Part shown: positions 8,059-16,481 of the stretch, piece after piece
Numbering within the stretch: the first letter of the stretch is position 1
Layout: every line of letters starts with the position of its first letter
Source: Bacteroidota bacterium
GTDB lineage: Bacteria; Bacteroidota; Bacteroidia; Bacteroidales; CAIWKO01
Assembly: GCA_037133915.1 (NCBI GenBank)
Contig: JBAXND010000016.1
Span: 1-64,000 of the forward strand
Length of the DNA stretch: 64,000 bases
Direction of reading: 5' to 3'
Notes under the pieces: generated by a model
Databases searched by the model: none
Seen by the model: only the letters and a program-made list of their open reading frames with translations
What the model was told of the DNA's origin: nothing
Program-made: the position numbers and the translations under genes

Positions 8059-9543
8059 TTATTTTTGCGACGCACCTAATTTAATAAATTCTTCATAACT
8101 AATCTCCTTGTTCTCAACCTTGAGTTTTGAACGGAAGAGTGTTAACATCTTGGTATCATACAGGGTATCGTTGATTTTCTTCATTTCCTCTTTATTCTGC
8201 ATGATGGTATTGGCGATGTGGTCAAGACGCGATTCGTCGGTAGCAGGACTTTCTTCATGATGATGGTCGTGCTCATGGTCATGCTCGTGGTCGTGGTGAT
8301 GTTCGTGCTCATGGTCGTGTCCGTGGTCATGGTCGTGGTGATGCTCATGTTCGTGGTCATGTTCATGATTGTGCTCTTCTTCTTTTTTACCCTGACGGAA
8401 GAATCCTTTGATGTACTCTCTGATTTCATCTTCGGTCACTGCCAGATTGTTATCGCGTATGATTTTGTTTTCGATGAGCTGCCATTTCAGTACGTCAACG
8501 TATCCGGGATATTCGGCGTCAATTTTTTCTTTCGTAACATCTTCTTCTTTGCTTGTTTCAAGGAAGAAACGTTTCAGGAATTCGTCGGGAAGGCTGATGT
8601 TGGTTTCTTTGATGATGGCTGCAACGGCGTCGGACATGAATTGTTTTTCGGCTTCACGGCCGAAGTTTGCCGTAGCATCTGCTTTAATTCTTGCGCGGAA
8701 TTGTTCTTCCGAAGTAATCACTTCGTGTTTGAATACTTTTTCAAACAGTTCGTTGTCGATGGCAGCGGGTTCAACGCGGTTTATAGCTTTCACGCTGAAT
8801 TCGAAATTTGATTTAATGTCAGCCACCTGCTCGAGTTTCACGCCCAGTAAATAAGCGGTTTCGTGCTCTTTGTCGGTCATTTTGGTTGGGTCAACTACGG
8901 CTTTGTCGCCTATTTTGAGACCAATCAGTTTTTTCTTGGTTGCCTTATCGGTGATGTGCTCAAGATAGATGTAACTGCTGTTTTTAATGCCGTCTTCTTT
9001 AGCATTGCCTTTATCATCGAGTTCGGTGAAGTCACCGAAAATCATATCGTTTTCTTCGGTTGTTTCCGGGTTTACGTATTTGCCGTATTTTTTGCGGATG
9101 TCTTTCACGTATTTGTCAACCAGCTCGTCATTAACTGTAATGGTATACTGATTCAGTTTCAGTTTTTCGGGTATCACCACTTCAAATTCGGGTGAAAGGC
9201 CGAGGTCGAAATGGAAGGTATAATTATCAATTTCTTCGAGTTCGAGCGGTGTGTTTTTTTCGTGGTTGGGAAGCGGATGGCCGATTACATCAATTTTATT
9301 ATCTTCAATATATTTGTTGATTGAATCGGAAAGGATGGTGTTGATTTCATCCATCATGATGGCTTTGCCGTACATTTTCTTCACCATTCCGAAAGGAACA
9401 TGACCGGGTCTGAATCCGGGGATATTGGCTTTGCGCTGGTATTCTTTCAACTTTTTATCAACGATGGGCTGATAATCATTTTTTTCAATTTCAATCTTTA
9501 CTGTAGCGGTCAGTTCGCCTGTATTCTCGCGTGTGATATTCAT
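8059..9543 (-). CDS. tig: Trigger factor with His-rich insertion
   Basis: A 494-residue ribosome-associated chaperone/peptidyl-prolyl isomerase. I choose ATG at 9541-9543 (MNITRENTGEL), because homologues start here; the in-frame upstream start would add 14 unrelated residues. The ribosome-docking segment has NIPGFRPGHVP at about 39-49, followed by the PPIase-like middle and a helical C-terminal chaperone domain. Between about residues 391 and 429 (bases 8257-8373) there is an insertion of alternating His and Asp/Glu, with 23 His in 39 residues. Such a tract is expected to bind Ni, Zn or Cu, like the tail of SlyD. First gene of tig-clpP-clpX. Confidence 0.95.
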   Translation of the reverse strand: MNITRENTGELTATVKIEIEKNDYQPIVDKKLKEYQRKANIPGFRPGHVPFGMVKKMYGKAIMMDEINTILSDSINKYIEDNKIDVIGHPLPNHEKNTPLELEEIDNYTFHFDLGLSPEFEVVIPEKLKLNQYTITVNDELVDKYVKDIRKKYGKYVNPETTEENDMIFGDFTELDDKGNAKEDGIKNSSYIYLEHITDKATKKKLIGLKIGDKAVVDPTKMTDKEHETAYLLGVKLEQVADIKSNFEFSVKAINRVEPAAIDNELFEKVFKHEVITSEEQFRARIKADATANFGREAEKQFMSDAVAAIIKETNISLPDEFLKRFFLETSKEEDVTKEKIDAEYPGYVDVLKWQLIENKIIRDNNLAVTEDEIREYIKGFFRQGKKEEEHNHEHDHEHEHHHDHDHGHDHEHEHHHDHEHDHEHDHHHEESPATDESRLDHIANTIMQNKEEMKKINDTLYDTKMLTLFRSKLKVENKEISYEEFIKLGASQK

Positions 9544-9623
9544 CTGTAAATTGTTTGTTAATAAAGGCTCCGGCGATTCAGTCACGACCGGCAGCCGTTA
9601 GTTTGAGTTAATTTGAATTAATG

Positions 9624-9705
9624 TGCGGATGGAGGGACTCGAACCCACACGCCTTACGGCACCAGATCCTAAGTCTGGCGCGGCTACCAATTACGCCACA
9701 TCCGC
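9624..9705 (-). tRNA. tRNA-Leu (anticodon TAG)
   Basis: Read on the minus strand, the acceptor stem GCGGATG pairs with CATCCGC. The anticodon arm is CCAGA-CTTAGGA-TCTGG, giving anticodon TAG, which reads CUA leucine codons (and possibly others of the CUN box). The long variable arm (TGCCGTAAGGCG) is right for a class II tRNA such as Leu. The T-arm contains GGTTCGAGTCC. Discriminator base is A and CCA is not encoded. Length 82 nt. It lies 80 bp upstream of the tig start, in the same direction. Confidence 0.95.
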
Positions 9706-9844
9706 GTGGTGCACACTATTTATTCCAATGAACACGTAAACCTGAGTTTATTGTTTGACTTTCAAGATGGTATGAAAAGTATTCATGCACTTTGAAAATC
9801 AGGGTGCAAAGATAATTGTTTTTTATTAATTGTATGGATAATAT

Positions 9845-10107
9845 TCAGGCATTCTGATGACGTTCCCTCATCCAGGCAATAATGCGTTCAAGTTCCTCGG
9901 GTTCAAAACTATCAGGATAGGAGCGTTTGAATAATTCAATTTTCACATCAATTTCTGATATATGGGGAACTTCTTTGCGGATATTTCCCGCTGTAATGGC
10001 TCTTCCAGATTCCATGAGTTCAAAGCAAATAGTCAGTCTTTCGCCAACTGTTTTTTTAGCCGGATTTCAGTTTGAATCTTTTGTATTTCAGGAGGTGTAT
10101 CGTTCAG
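9845..10107 (-). pseudogene. Small gene split by a frameshift in a poly-A tract
   Basis: Directly after the GNAT stop codon, on the same strand, an open frame without ATG reads LNDTPPEIQKIQTEIRLKK and soon stops. Shifted by one base at a run of seven A, the other frame continues KTVGERLTICFELMESGR, then AITAGNIRKEVPHISE, and ends in IIAWMRERHQNA at 9845. The joined product of about 85 residues resembles the small Bacteroidetes proteins that have a helix with a CFEMIE(D/S)GR-like core. A one-base indel in the A7 tract therefore seems to have broken it. Alternatively the gene starts at ATG 10015 and makes 56 residues, or uses slippage at the A-tract. Family assignment is tentative. Confidence 0.5.
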
Positions 10108-10110
10108 GTA

Positions 10111-10581
10111 TCAGAAATATTCCGACTTCGGTCCAATGGTTTTCCGCATGATGAATTCGGAATGACCGCGCACTACAAAGTCTTTGAGTTCGCCCACCTG
10201 TTCGTAATCCAGCCGTTTATAAAGCTCCATGGCTCGTGTGTTAAACGACGAAACACAGAGGAAAACGTTCGGCTGATCGGCATAGATGCGCCCTTCCAGA
10301 AATCCGATGAAATGCTTTCCGAGTCCCTGTCCGCGGTACTTCTCAGCCATCAGAATACTCTGTATGTAACCTGCAAAGCTGCCGTTCATCTGCAGTATTG
10401 CGAAACCTGCAATTTCTTCGCCTACGCGCAGCAGGTATTTTTCGGCCAGCGGATTGCGGATGTTCTCCAGACATTTATCATAATCGCGTTTGAGTGTGAT
10501 CCATGGTTCGTTTTCCGACATCATGGTTGCGCACAATTCCTCATCGGCAGGGGTGGTAAGGATATCAAATTTGTATTCCAT
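10111..10581 (-). CDS. GNAT family N-acetyltransferase
   Basis: A 156-residue acetyltransferase of the GCN5 fold. The acetyl-CoA pyrophosphate loop is RGQGLGKH at about 85-92, after the usual strand SILMAEKYR. The C-terminal part has NTRAMELYKRLDYEQVGE, the typical motif B helix in which an Asn and Tyr contact the cofactor. Cytoplasmic. The acceptor cannot be told. It is followed without gap by a frameshifted small gene, and a low-complexity spacer of repeated AAGTCT/TTATAAA units (10587-10677) separates it from the sulfatase gene upstream. Confidence 0.88.
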   Translation of the reverse strand: MEYKFDILTTPADEELCATMMSENEPWITLKRDYDKCLENIRNPLAEKYLLRVGEEIAGFAILQMNGSFAGYIQSILMAEKYRGQGLGKHFIGFLEGRIYADQPNVFLCVSSFNTRAMELYKRLDYEQVGELKDFVVRGHSEFIMRKTIGPKSEYF

Positions 10582-10677
10582 TTTTAAAAAGTCTAAAGTT
10601 TATAAAGTCTTAAAGTCGAAAGTTTATAAAATGTCAGTTTGGTTTATAACAATTAAACAATTATTAGTTCTTAGTTC

Positions 10678-12567
10678 TTATTTCTCCATGTATTCCTGAA
10701 AAACGCATTGAAGATACGATTTTCCTTCTTTTACAAGGGTGTCTTTGCTGATAAGGGGTGAGGCGGTAACTATTTCATGGTCGCTTTTTGTGCGTGCGTC
10801 ATATACATAGTAGCCGCCGGGGCGCACCCATCCGAGCCCTTCTTCAAAAGCATAGAACGCGAAACCGGGAGTGCAGGGGTTGAGCAGGTTCTTGCTCCAC
10901 ACGAATTTTTCGGCACTCATGCCGAGCTGAGGCAGCAGTGTGGCTGCCACATCCACCTGAGAGCCGGTCTGGGTAACCTTTGTACCGCGAAATTCCTTTT
11001 TTATTGCTTCACCATAAAGCATGAATACAATTTTATGATAGGCGGGCGTTGTAAACTCCCTGTTTTTGTAGGAGCTGTGACCGTGGTCGGAGACAAAGAC
11101 GAACAGCGTATTGGCATACCACGGTTTTTGCTTTACGCTTTCCATAAATGTGTGGATGCAGCGGTCGTCGTACAGGGCGGCGTTTACATACTTTTTTTCG
11201 AGCACCGGCCATTGCAGCGGTTCATCCATGTTCATATCGTAAGGCGAATGCGTGCTGATGGTAAATATTGCTGAAAAGAACGGCTGCTGCTCCTGTTCCA
11301 GGTCTTTCGCAAACAGCGGAAATGTGAACTCGTCGTGAATGCCCAGCTTTCCGCGGGGTATTGATGCATCAAAATCGGCGTCTTCCACCACACGGTCGAA
11401 GCCGTTATCCATGATATAGCTTTTTATGTTACCATAAATAAGCTGTCCGCCAAAGGTGTACGACGTTGTGTAGCCCGCTGTTTTTAGGTCTTTGCTGAAC
11501 GATGGCAGCTTGCTGTATTTCTCAGGCGATTGGGTAATGGTGGTAAGCGGCGTTGCCGGAAATCCCCCGAATATGGCAGACATGCCTTGCTGAGAGCGCG
11601 TTCCGCTGCTATAAATATCTGTAAAAAGGATGCCTTCATGTTCCATTTCATGAAACCAGGGTGTAATGCCCTTTTCGCCACCCAGCGATTCTATAAGGTC
11701 TGCCGACCAGCCTTCGAGAATGAACATAACGATGTTGGGACGGGCAGTGTTCAGTATCATTTTTGTTGAATCGCAGGGGACGGAATACATCTTTTTAACA
11801 ATGTTTTCCGCGTCATTCCTGTTATAGAAGACGTACGGATTTTTTTCCATGATGCCGTAATTGTTTGCAATGCTGTGTGCCAGGTTCCATCCTGAATTTA
11901 CGGCGGCAAGGTTCAGTATTTCATATTTTGAAAAATACGATTCGCTCTGGTTGATGGGTATCTGCCGTGTCCCGCCCCGCACTCCGAGAAACAGCAGCGC
12001 CGAAGCACACACAAAGAAGCCGAAGGTGAAAAAAATACGGCGCTTTGCACCGGTAATGCGGATGAATGCCCACTTTAAAAAAATGAAAATGAACAGTGCC
12101 GCCTGTGCCAGAAAAATCAGTCCGAGTAATATGAAGGTGCCGGTGGGTGCGGTATCCATGATTTCAGCCGGATGCAGCAGATACAGCAGCGCTTTGTAAT
12201 GAAGCTTGGTGCGCCACTCTTCAAACACGCCCAGCTCGGCTGTTGTAATTCCTGAAAAGATAAGAATAATGATGATTGTGTAGGTAATCGTAATGTAATT
12301 CAGCCATCGCGGGCTGTAAAACGTTTGTATTACGCATATCAGAAATGGCAGCAATAGTATATAGGAACATGCCGAAAGGTCGAGTGGGAGGGCGAACCAG
12401 AAGCTTGCGGCAATATTTCCAAACGGAATTCCGCTGAGCAAAGGGATATGATATACCAGAAATACCGCTCTGAACACTGCAAAGAGCAGCAGCCAGAATG
12501 CCGCCTGCTGCAGCATTGAACGCGTTGCAAGCCATGCCGTATTCCCCTTTCCCGAAGCTGTTTTCAT
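10678..12567 (-). CDS. LtaS-like membrane sulfatase/phosphotransferase
   Basis: A 629-residue protein with about five N-terminal membrane spans (to about residue 210) and a large periplasmic alkaline phosphatase-superfamily domain. In the domain, NIVMFILEGWSADLI holds the first metal ligand Glu, SSGTRSQQGMSAIFGGFPA supplies the nucleophile Thr/Ser region, and FVFVSDHGHSS gives the Asp-His metal ligands. This is the lipoteichoic acid synthase/sulfatase plan. In Gram-negative bacteria related enzymes move phosphoglycerol or phosphoethanolamine groups onto glycans or lipids in the periplasm. The exact substrate is not known. It is a single gene with a TAnnTTTG promoter element immediately upstream. 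Confidence 0.88.
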   Translation of the reverse strand: MKTASGKGNTAWLATRSMLQQAAFWLLLFAVFRAVFLVYHIPLLSGIPFGNIAASFWFALPLDLSACSYILLLPFLICVIQTFYSPRWLNYITITYTIIIILIFSGITTAELGVFEEWRTKLHYKALLYLLHPAEIMDTAPTGTFILLGLIFLAQAALFIFIFLKWAFIRITGAKRRIFFTFGFFVCASALLFLGVRGGTRQIPINQSESYFSKYEILNLAAVNSGWNLAHSIANNYGIMEKNPYVFYNRNDAENIVKKMYSVPCDSTKMILNTARPNIVMFILEGWSADLIESLGGEKGITPWFHEMEHEGILFTDIYSSGTRSQQGMSAIFGGFPATPLTTITQSPEKYSKLPSFSKDLKTAGYTTSYTFGGQLIYGNIKSYIMDNGFDRVVEDADFDASIPRGKLGIHDEFTFPLFAKDLEQEQQPFFSAIFTISTHSPYDMNMDEPLQWPVLEKKYVNAALYDDRCIHTFMESVKQKPWYANTLFVFVSDHGHSSYKNREFTTPAYHKIVFMLYGEAIKKEFRGTKVTQTGSQVDVAATLLPQLGMSAEKFVWSKNLLNPCTPGFAFYAFEEGLGWVRPGGYYVYDARTKSDHEIVTASPLISKDTLVKEGKSYLQCVFQEYMEK

Positions 12568-12572
12568 AGCGG

Positions 12573-12580
12573 CAAAATTA
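12573..12580 (-). promoter_or_regulatory. Bacteroidetes -7 element for the LtaS-like gene
   Basis: TAATTTTG on the minus strand, 6 bp before the ATG at 12567. It fits the TAnnTTTG consensus. The -33 TTTG partner is not clear. The spacing would give a very short leader. Confidence 0.4.
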
Positions 12581-12643
12581 GAAAAATATTAGCAGCGGAG
12601 CTTCAAATTTTACGTGTACATGCTTTGTTTTGTTATGATGTTG

Positions 12644-12651
12644 TATATTTG
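12644..12651 (+). promoter_or_regulatory. Bacteroidetes -7 element for guaD
   Basis: TATATTTG fits TAnnTTTG, with TTTG at 12624-12627 as a possible -33 element (16-bp gap, a little short). It gives a leader of about 55 nt before the ATG at 12711. Confidence 0.5.
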
Positions 12652-12710
12652 CAGATGCGGATGCCGCATACAATTGGCCGTCCCGGTTTTCTAAATAACT
12701 AAATCAAATT

Positions 12711-13184
12711 ATGAATGATGAAAAAAAGTTCCTTTCGGAAGCGATAAAGCTTGCGGTTGAGAACGTGAAGAACGGCAACGGCGGCCCCTTCGGGGCTGTT
12801 GTGGTGAAAGACGGTGTCATTATCGGACGCGGAGCAAACAGTGTAACCTCTGCCAACGACCCAACGGCTCATGCCGAAGTGGTTGCTATACGTGATGCCT
12901 GCAACAACCTTGGTTCATTCCAGCTCGACGGCTGCGTGGTGTATTCCAGTTGCGAGCCCTGCCCCATGTGCCTTGGAGCTATTTACTGGGCACGTCCCGA
13001 AAAACTCATTTTTGCTGCCACAAAAGAAGATGCTTCGAACGTTGGTTTCGACGACTCATTCATATACGAAGAAATTGCTGTGCCTATTGGCGAGCGCAAG
13101 ATATGTACAGAGCATCTTCATCATGAAGATACCCTCAGTCCTTTCACCGAGTGGACGGTTTCACAGAATAAAATAGAATACTGA
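12711..13184 (+). CDS. guaD: Guanine deaminase, CDA fold
   Basis: A 157-residue cytidine deaminase-fold zinc enzyme closely resembling B. subtilis GuaD over its whole length. Zinc ligands and the catalytic Glu are in the HAEV motif (about 54-57) and in SCEPCPMCLGAIYWA at about 83-97. The C-terminal FDDSFIYEEI segment and the final LSPFTEW are diagnostic for guanine deaminase rather than tRNA adenosine deaminase. It converts guanine to xanthine and ammonia in the cytoplasm, for purine salvage or nitrogen supply. It is a single plus-strand gene between the minus-strand sulfatase and XRE genes. Confidence 0.9.
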   Translation: MNDEKKFLSEAIKLAVENVKNGNGGPFGAVVVKDGVIIGRGANSVTSANDPTAHAEVVAIRDACNNLGSFQLDGCVVYSSCEPCPMCLGAIYWARPEKLIFAATKEDASNVGFDDSFIYEEIAVPIGERKICTEHLHHEDTLSPFTEWTVSQNKIEY

Positions 13185-13205
13185 TTTGGTTGGTGCTTTG
13201 CTTTT

Positions 13206-13535
13206 TTATGCAATCCGCACCCGCTGATTTTTCAATTCTACTTTGAAGCTTATTTTAGCTTTCAGAGCATGAAACACCCTGAGAATTGTTTCCAAAGTAA
13301 CATTTGTGGTGTTATTTTCTAATTTGGAAATTTGCGATTTCTGCACTCCGATTAATTTTCCGAGTTGCTCTTGCGTAAGATTCCGTTCAAGGCGGACTTG
13401 TTTAATCATGTCGCCCAGCACTTCCATTTGCAGCTCTTGTTCGTAAACGTCGCGATGTGCTGTGCCGCGTTTACCAATGAATTCATCTTTTATTTCATCT
13501 AATGTATGAAGTTTCATTTTGCTCCTGGTCGTCAT
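13206..13535 (-). CDS. XRE/HigA-type antitoxin-like regulator
   Basis: A 109-residue helix-turn-helix protein. The HTH_3 motif is clear at about 41-95: RLERNLTQEQLGKLIGVQKS, QISKLENNTTNVTLETILRV. The N-terminal part (MKLHTLDEIKDEFIGKRGT) and the C-terminal ISFKVEL tail are typical of HigA-like antitoxins encoded after a RelE/HigB toxin. Start is either 13535 or the Met at 13517; homologues favour the latter. The expected toxin gene upstream is absent as an intact frame, but a short frame whose TGA overlaps the ATG at 13532-13535 reads like a toxin C-terminus. So this is likely an orphan antitoxin that still acts as a repressor. Confidence 0.82.
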   Translation of the reverse strand: MTTRSKMKLHTLDEIKDEFIGKRGTAHRDVYEQELQMEVLGDMIKQVRLERNLTQEQLGKLIGVQKSQISKLENNTTNVTLETILRVFHALKAKISFKVELKNQRVRIA

Positions 13536-13597
13536 AATAGTTTTGTATTTAGATTAAAATATTTTTGCCTTAAAAATTCGGCTCTTTCTATTATTCC
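13532..13597 (-). pseudogene. Possible remnant of RelE/HigB toxin C-terminus
   Basis: On the minus strand the frame ending with TGA at 13532-13534 reads GIIERAEFLRQKYF then NLNTKLL. An ERAExLRxxY helix close to the stop is usual at the C-terminus of RelE/HigB-type toxins. The stop overlaps the antitoxin ATG in the ATGA fashion common for toxin-antitoxin pairs. Upstream, stops occur in all three frames within a short distance, so no complete toxin can be read in 13598-13799. This is a weak call based on position and a 21-residue peptide. Confidence 0.35.
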
Positions 13598-13799
13598 TCA
13601 ACGTCTGCGATGGTCTGAAACTAAATTCAAGAGTTGTTAAGGAGTCTTATATTTCTTTCCAAATAAATTGCTGTTTGTCCTGTAAAGTTCGTAATCCATG
13701 CATGCTGTCGTTTTACACTAGAATCACTTATTTGAACCAATTCATTCTTGGATGAAAATGGTTTGAACAGTTCATTACTTCATCTTAAACTTTAAAATC

Positions 13800-14234
13800 T
13801 CACTTCAAATACAACATGTCACTTTTCTTTTTAAAATCATACGGTAGGTTAATTCTTCTTTCTAACGTACCGCACCTATATCTGAATGCCCTCTTACGAG
13901 GCTGTTGGTAAATTATACTGTCTGACTTTAATAAATATTCTGTTGAATACTTAAAAGAATCATAATAAATGAAAAGGTAGTCATGAATTGATTCTATAAC
14001 AATAAAATTCCCGCCATAAACTTTATCATTACTTACATGCCATTGACCGCTATCATAATATCTTCGGTTTTCATTATCATGAGCATAATATATGAAAGTA
14101 CTATCGGGTTTAAAAGCGATTTCTTCATATCCCTTGTCACTTTTACAAGAATAATTTCCAACAATCTTACTTGGATCCCATTTGCAGCATCCAGCAAAAA
14201 CAATGGTAAACAAAGCAAAGCAAAAGTATTTCAT
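13800..14234 (-). CDS. Hypothetical lipoprotein
   Basis: A 144-residue protein with a short lipoprotein signal (FCFALFTIVFAGC, lipobox Cys at 16). The mature part reads as small beta-rich repeats: IVGNYSCKSDKGYEEIAFKP, DSTFIYYAHD, WHVSNDKVYGGNFIVIES. This pattern (a glycine-Tyr start, xLxFKxDGTFxY strands, W..S) is common in small Bacteroidetes lipocalin-like or copy-number-expanded lipoproteins, but I cannot name a family. It is expected to be anchored in the envelope. It stands alone, with about 250 bp of empty AT-rich DNA on each side. Confidence 0.7.
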   Translation of the reverse strand: MKYFCFALFTIVFAGCCKWDPSKIVGNYSCKSDKGYEEIAFKPDSTFIYYAHDNENRRYYDSGQWHVSNDKVYGGNFIVIESIHDYLFIYYDSFKYSTEYLLKSDSIIYQQPRKRAFRYRCGTLERRINLPYDFKKKSDMLYLK

Positions 14235-14484
14235 AGTGAATCAAAAAGTTAAAAACTCATTGTTGTGAAAACAAAAAAACGGATAACCAGTGAGCTGCCC
14301 ACCATTTCCTAAGAGCCAGACCTTCAATTGCAACATCAGTTTCATTTCACCAACCATCAAATATAGCAAAAAATGGAATGTCTCAATACGAGCCGTGAAA
14401 ACCGAATTAAGTTAACAGACCATGAGCATATCCGCCACCGGACCCTCATCCATGTTCGTCGTAATACTTTTTTGCAAAATAGTG

Positions 14485-15420
14485 TTACGATTCCTTGTGT
14501 TCGAACGGATGCGTTTTTGAAAAATCGGGGCGGTAATTACGATGGCTTTCGAAGTCCTGCAGCCAGCCGTTGATAAAACCAAGCTGTTCCATTTCATCGG
14601 TAACTGCCCGGTATTCGGCTTTCGTAATGCTGCGCCCCAGTTGCGGATGCGATGCAACAGCGGGTGTAGGGTAATACTGCGACATCAGTGAAACGTGCAG
14701 CTTGATAGAACATTCTTCCGCAATAAAGCGTAATACTTTTTTACTGTTTTCTGTTGCTCCCGGCAGCACGAGATGTCTTACAATAATTCCGGAAGAAGCA
14801 TGTTTGTCGTCAAGATAATGCAATACCGGACCTTTCTGCCGCATCATTTCTTTCAGCGCTGCCTGAGCCACTCCGGGATAATCGGCAGCATCGCTGTATT
14901 GTCCGGCTATTTCAGCATCCATATATTTAAAGTCGGGCAGGTAGATATCAATCATTCCTTCGAGTGAGCGCAGGCTTTCAACCTTGTCGTAGCCGTTGCT
15001 GTTATACACAAAAATGGGATGGTACTCACGTTCGTGCAGTCCATCAATAATGGCTTTTACCTGCAGAATACAATGGGAAGGACTTACAAACCCCACGGCT
15101 TTGCAGCCGGTATCGAGCAAATTGCAGATGCCGTCAAGTACAACATCAAGCGTATATTCGTTGCCTATGGCATTGCCCTTATTGCTGCTTACCTGATGGT
15201 TCTGGCAATAAATACACTGAAGGTTGCATGAAGAAAAGAAAATGTTGCAGATGCCATGCGTTCCGCTGATGGCGGGCTCTTCGCCGCGATGTACACATAT
15301 TGAACCAATGTTGAATCCGGTGTTGCTCATGCAGTAGCCAAAATCACCGATTTCCCGCTGGGCGGCACACTCGCGTGGGCAGTACGTGCAATAACCGGGC
15401 TTACTCAAACCGAGCGTCAT
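14485..15420 (-). CDS. Radical SAM protein, PflA-like (COG1313 type)
   Basis: A 311-residue radical SAM enzyme. The [4Fe-4S]/SAM-binding motif is CNLQCIYC (Cys 65, 69, 72), and an N-terminal cysteine group CTYCPRECAA (11, 14, 18) is typical of the putative pyruvate formate-lyase activating enzyme family (COG1313). Further conserved parts are GVSP-like GFVSPSHC, YNSNGYD at about 139-145, and DIYLPDFKYMD. Its partner protein is unknown; no glycyl-radical enzyme is encoded nearby. The start codon overlaps the stop of the upstream beta-barrel gene in an ATGA fashion, so the two are translationally coupled, although a functional link is not obvious. Confidence 0.85.
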   Translation of the reverse strand: MTLGLSKPGYCTYCPRECAAQREIGDFGYCMSNTGFNIGSICVHRGEEPAISGTHGICNIFFSSCNLQCIYCQNHQVSSNKGNAIGNEYTLDVVLDGICNLLDTGCKAVGFVSPSHCILQVKAIIDGLHEREYHPIFVYNSNGYDKVESLRSLEGMIDIYLPDFKYMDAEIAGQYSDAADYPGVAQAALKEMMRQKGPVLHYLDDKHASSGIIVRHLVLPGATENSKKVLRFIAEECSIKLHVSLMSQYYPTPAVASHPQLGRSITKAEYRAVTDEMEQLGFINGWLQDFESHRNYRPDFSKTHPFEHKES

Positions 15421-16355
15421 AACGACTCATTGTTGCTTTTTCCGAAAAGGTTACGCATACAAAGCCTCACATAAACGCTGTAATTTGGTCTGAATGCTTC
15501 GTATCCGGTCAGATTGGTTTGTGTCCAGTAAAAATCAAAACCGGGATCAATGGAAACTGTTCTGCTGAAATTGAGCCTGAGACCCACACCGGCAAATCCG
15601 CCAAAACCAAGTCCTCCCTGTCGCACAACATATTGTTGCAACGTGGCATTGGGAACATAATTCTGTCCGCCATAAACATCCACAATACTATAGCTAAGGT
15701 CGCCAATAGCAATTTTATTCTCTTTTACCTGCACATTATTGATGTTCAGACCACCTTCCACAAAAAAGTCAACGTAATCGGAAGTGGGGAACATCTGCAT
15801 AAACCCGATGTCAATATTTGTGCGGTTTTCAATCCCCCAGATTGGAAATGTCTGGATGTTGTCGAATGAATAACCGTTCAGATACGGACCGATTCCCATC
15901 GTGAACACATCGTTGGTTTTCAGTTTGGCGAAATTGACATTTAAAAATACGCCTGTATTTTTGATGAAATTATACTTCACGAAAAAGCCGATATTAAAGG
16001 CGGGGCTGTATTTCATGTTCGCAGGAAGTTCAAGGAGTCTGGATGTATCGCCGTTAAGCTGACGTTTAATTTCTTCCTGATAATAATGGTTGTTCAGTAT
16101 CAATGATATTTTATTCTCGTTTGTAGGCAGACCGCTGTAGAAACCGGCGCTGTATTTACTGGCAAAATAGGCTCCGAGGTTGATTCCGAAATTCCAGCCA
16201 CGATTATTTTTGAGTGTATCGGCATCATCGTTCGGATTGCCGGTGGCAGCAGAAAGGTGCCCGCTCGTTGCAATAACAGCAATGAATAGTAAAATAATTA
16301 TGGAAGCGATTTTAATACCCGCAAGAAATCTGTTGCGGTAAGGTGCATTAACCAT
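15417..16355 (-). CDS. Outer membrane beta-barrel protein
   Basis: A 312-residue protein with a hydrophobic N-terminal signal (IIILLFIAVIATSGHLSAA, residues 16-34). The rest is made of amphipathic strands with many aromatic and Gly residues (WNFGINLGAYFASKYSAGFY, FNIGFFVKYNFIKNTGVFLN, GFGGFAGVGLRLNFS) and a C-terminal YSVYVRLCMRNLFG strand. This is the PorT-like/OmpA-like 8-strand barrel plan found in Bacteroidetes. Substrate or partner unknown. Overlaps the start of the radical SAM gene by 4 bp. A minus-strand TAnnTTTG element is at 16381-16388. Confidence 0.75.
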   Translation of the reverse strand: MVNAPYRNRFLAGIKIASIIILLFIAVIATSGHLSAATGNPNDDADTLKNNRGWNFGINLGAYFASKYSAGFYSGLPTNENKISLILNNHYYQEEIKRQLNGDTSRLLELPANMKYSPAFNIGFFVKYNFIKNTGVFLNVNFAKLKTNDVFTMGIGPYLNGYSFDNIQTFPIWGIENRTNIDIGFMQMFPTSDYVDFFVEGGLNINNVQVKENKIAIGDLSYSIVDVYGGQNYVPNATLQQYVVRQGGLGFGGFAGVGLRLNFSRTVSIDPGFDFYWTQTNLTGYEAFRPNYSVYVRLCMRNLFGKSNNESL

Positions 16356-16380
16356 TAGGGTACGTTGTTTTTTACTCTTA

Positions 16381-16388
16381 CAAAGATA
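16381..16388 (-). promoter_or_regulatory. Bacteroidetes -7 element, barrel/radical SAM operon
   Basis: TATCTTTG on the minus strand, 25 bp before the ATG at 16355. Good match to TAnnTTTG; no convincing -33 partner. Confidence 0.5.
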
Positions 16389-16481
16389 AGAGTTTTAACA
16401 ATGACAGGTTGAAAAAATCCCCATTGTTGTCCTTCCGTAAATGCGGATTTATTGTTACTTTGTGCCCAGATATAAAATGTT

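Noticed and set aside
8218..8854. Plus-strand open frames rich in Val, Met and Phe opposite tig
   Set aside because: They are the antisense of the His-rich tract and of normal tig codons; tig is a secure gene on the other strand.
9927..10151. 74-codon plus-strand open frame
   Set aside because: It is antisense to the frameshifted small gene and the GNAT end, and has no recognisable domain or promoter.
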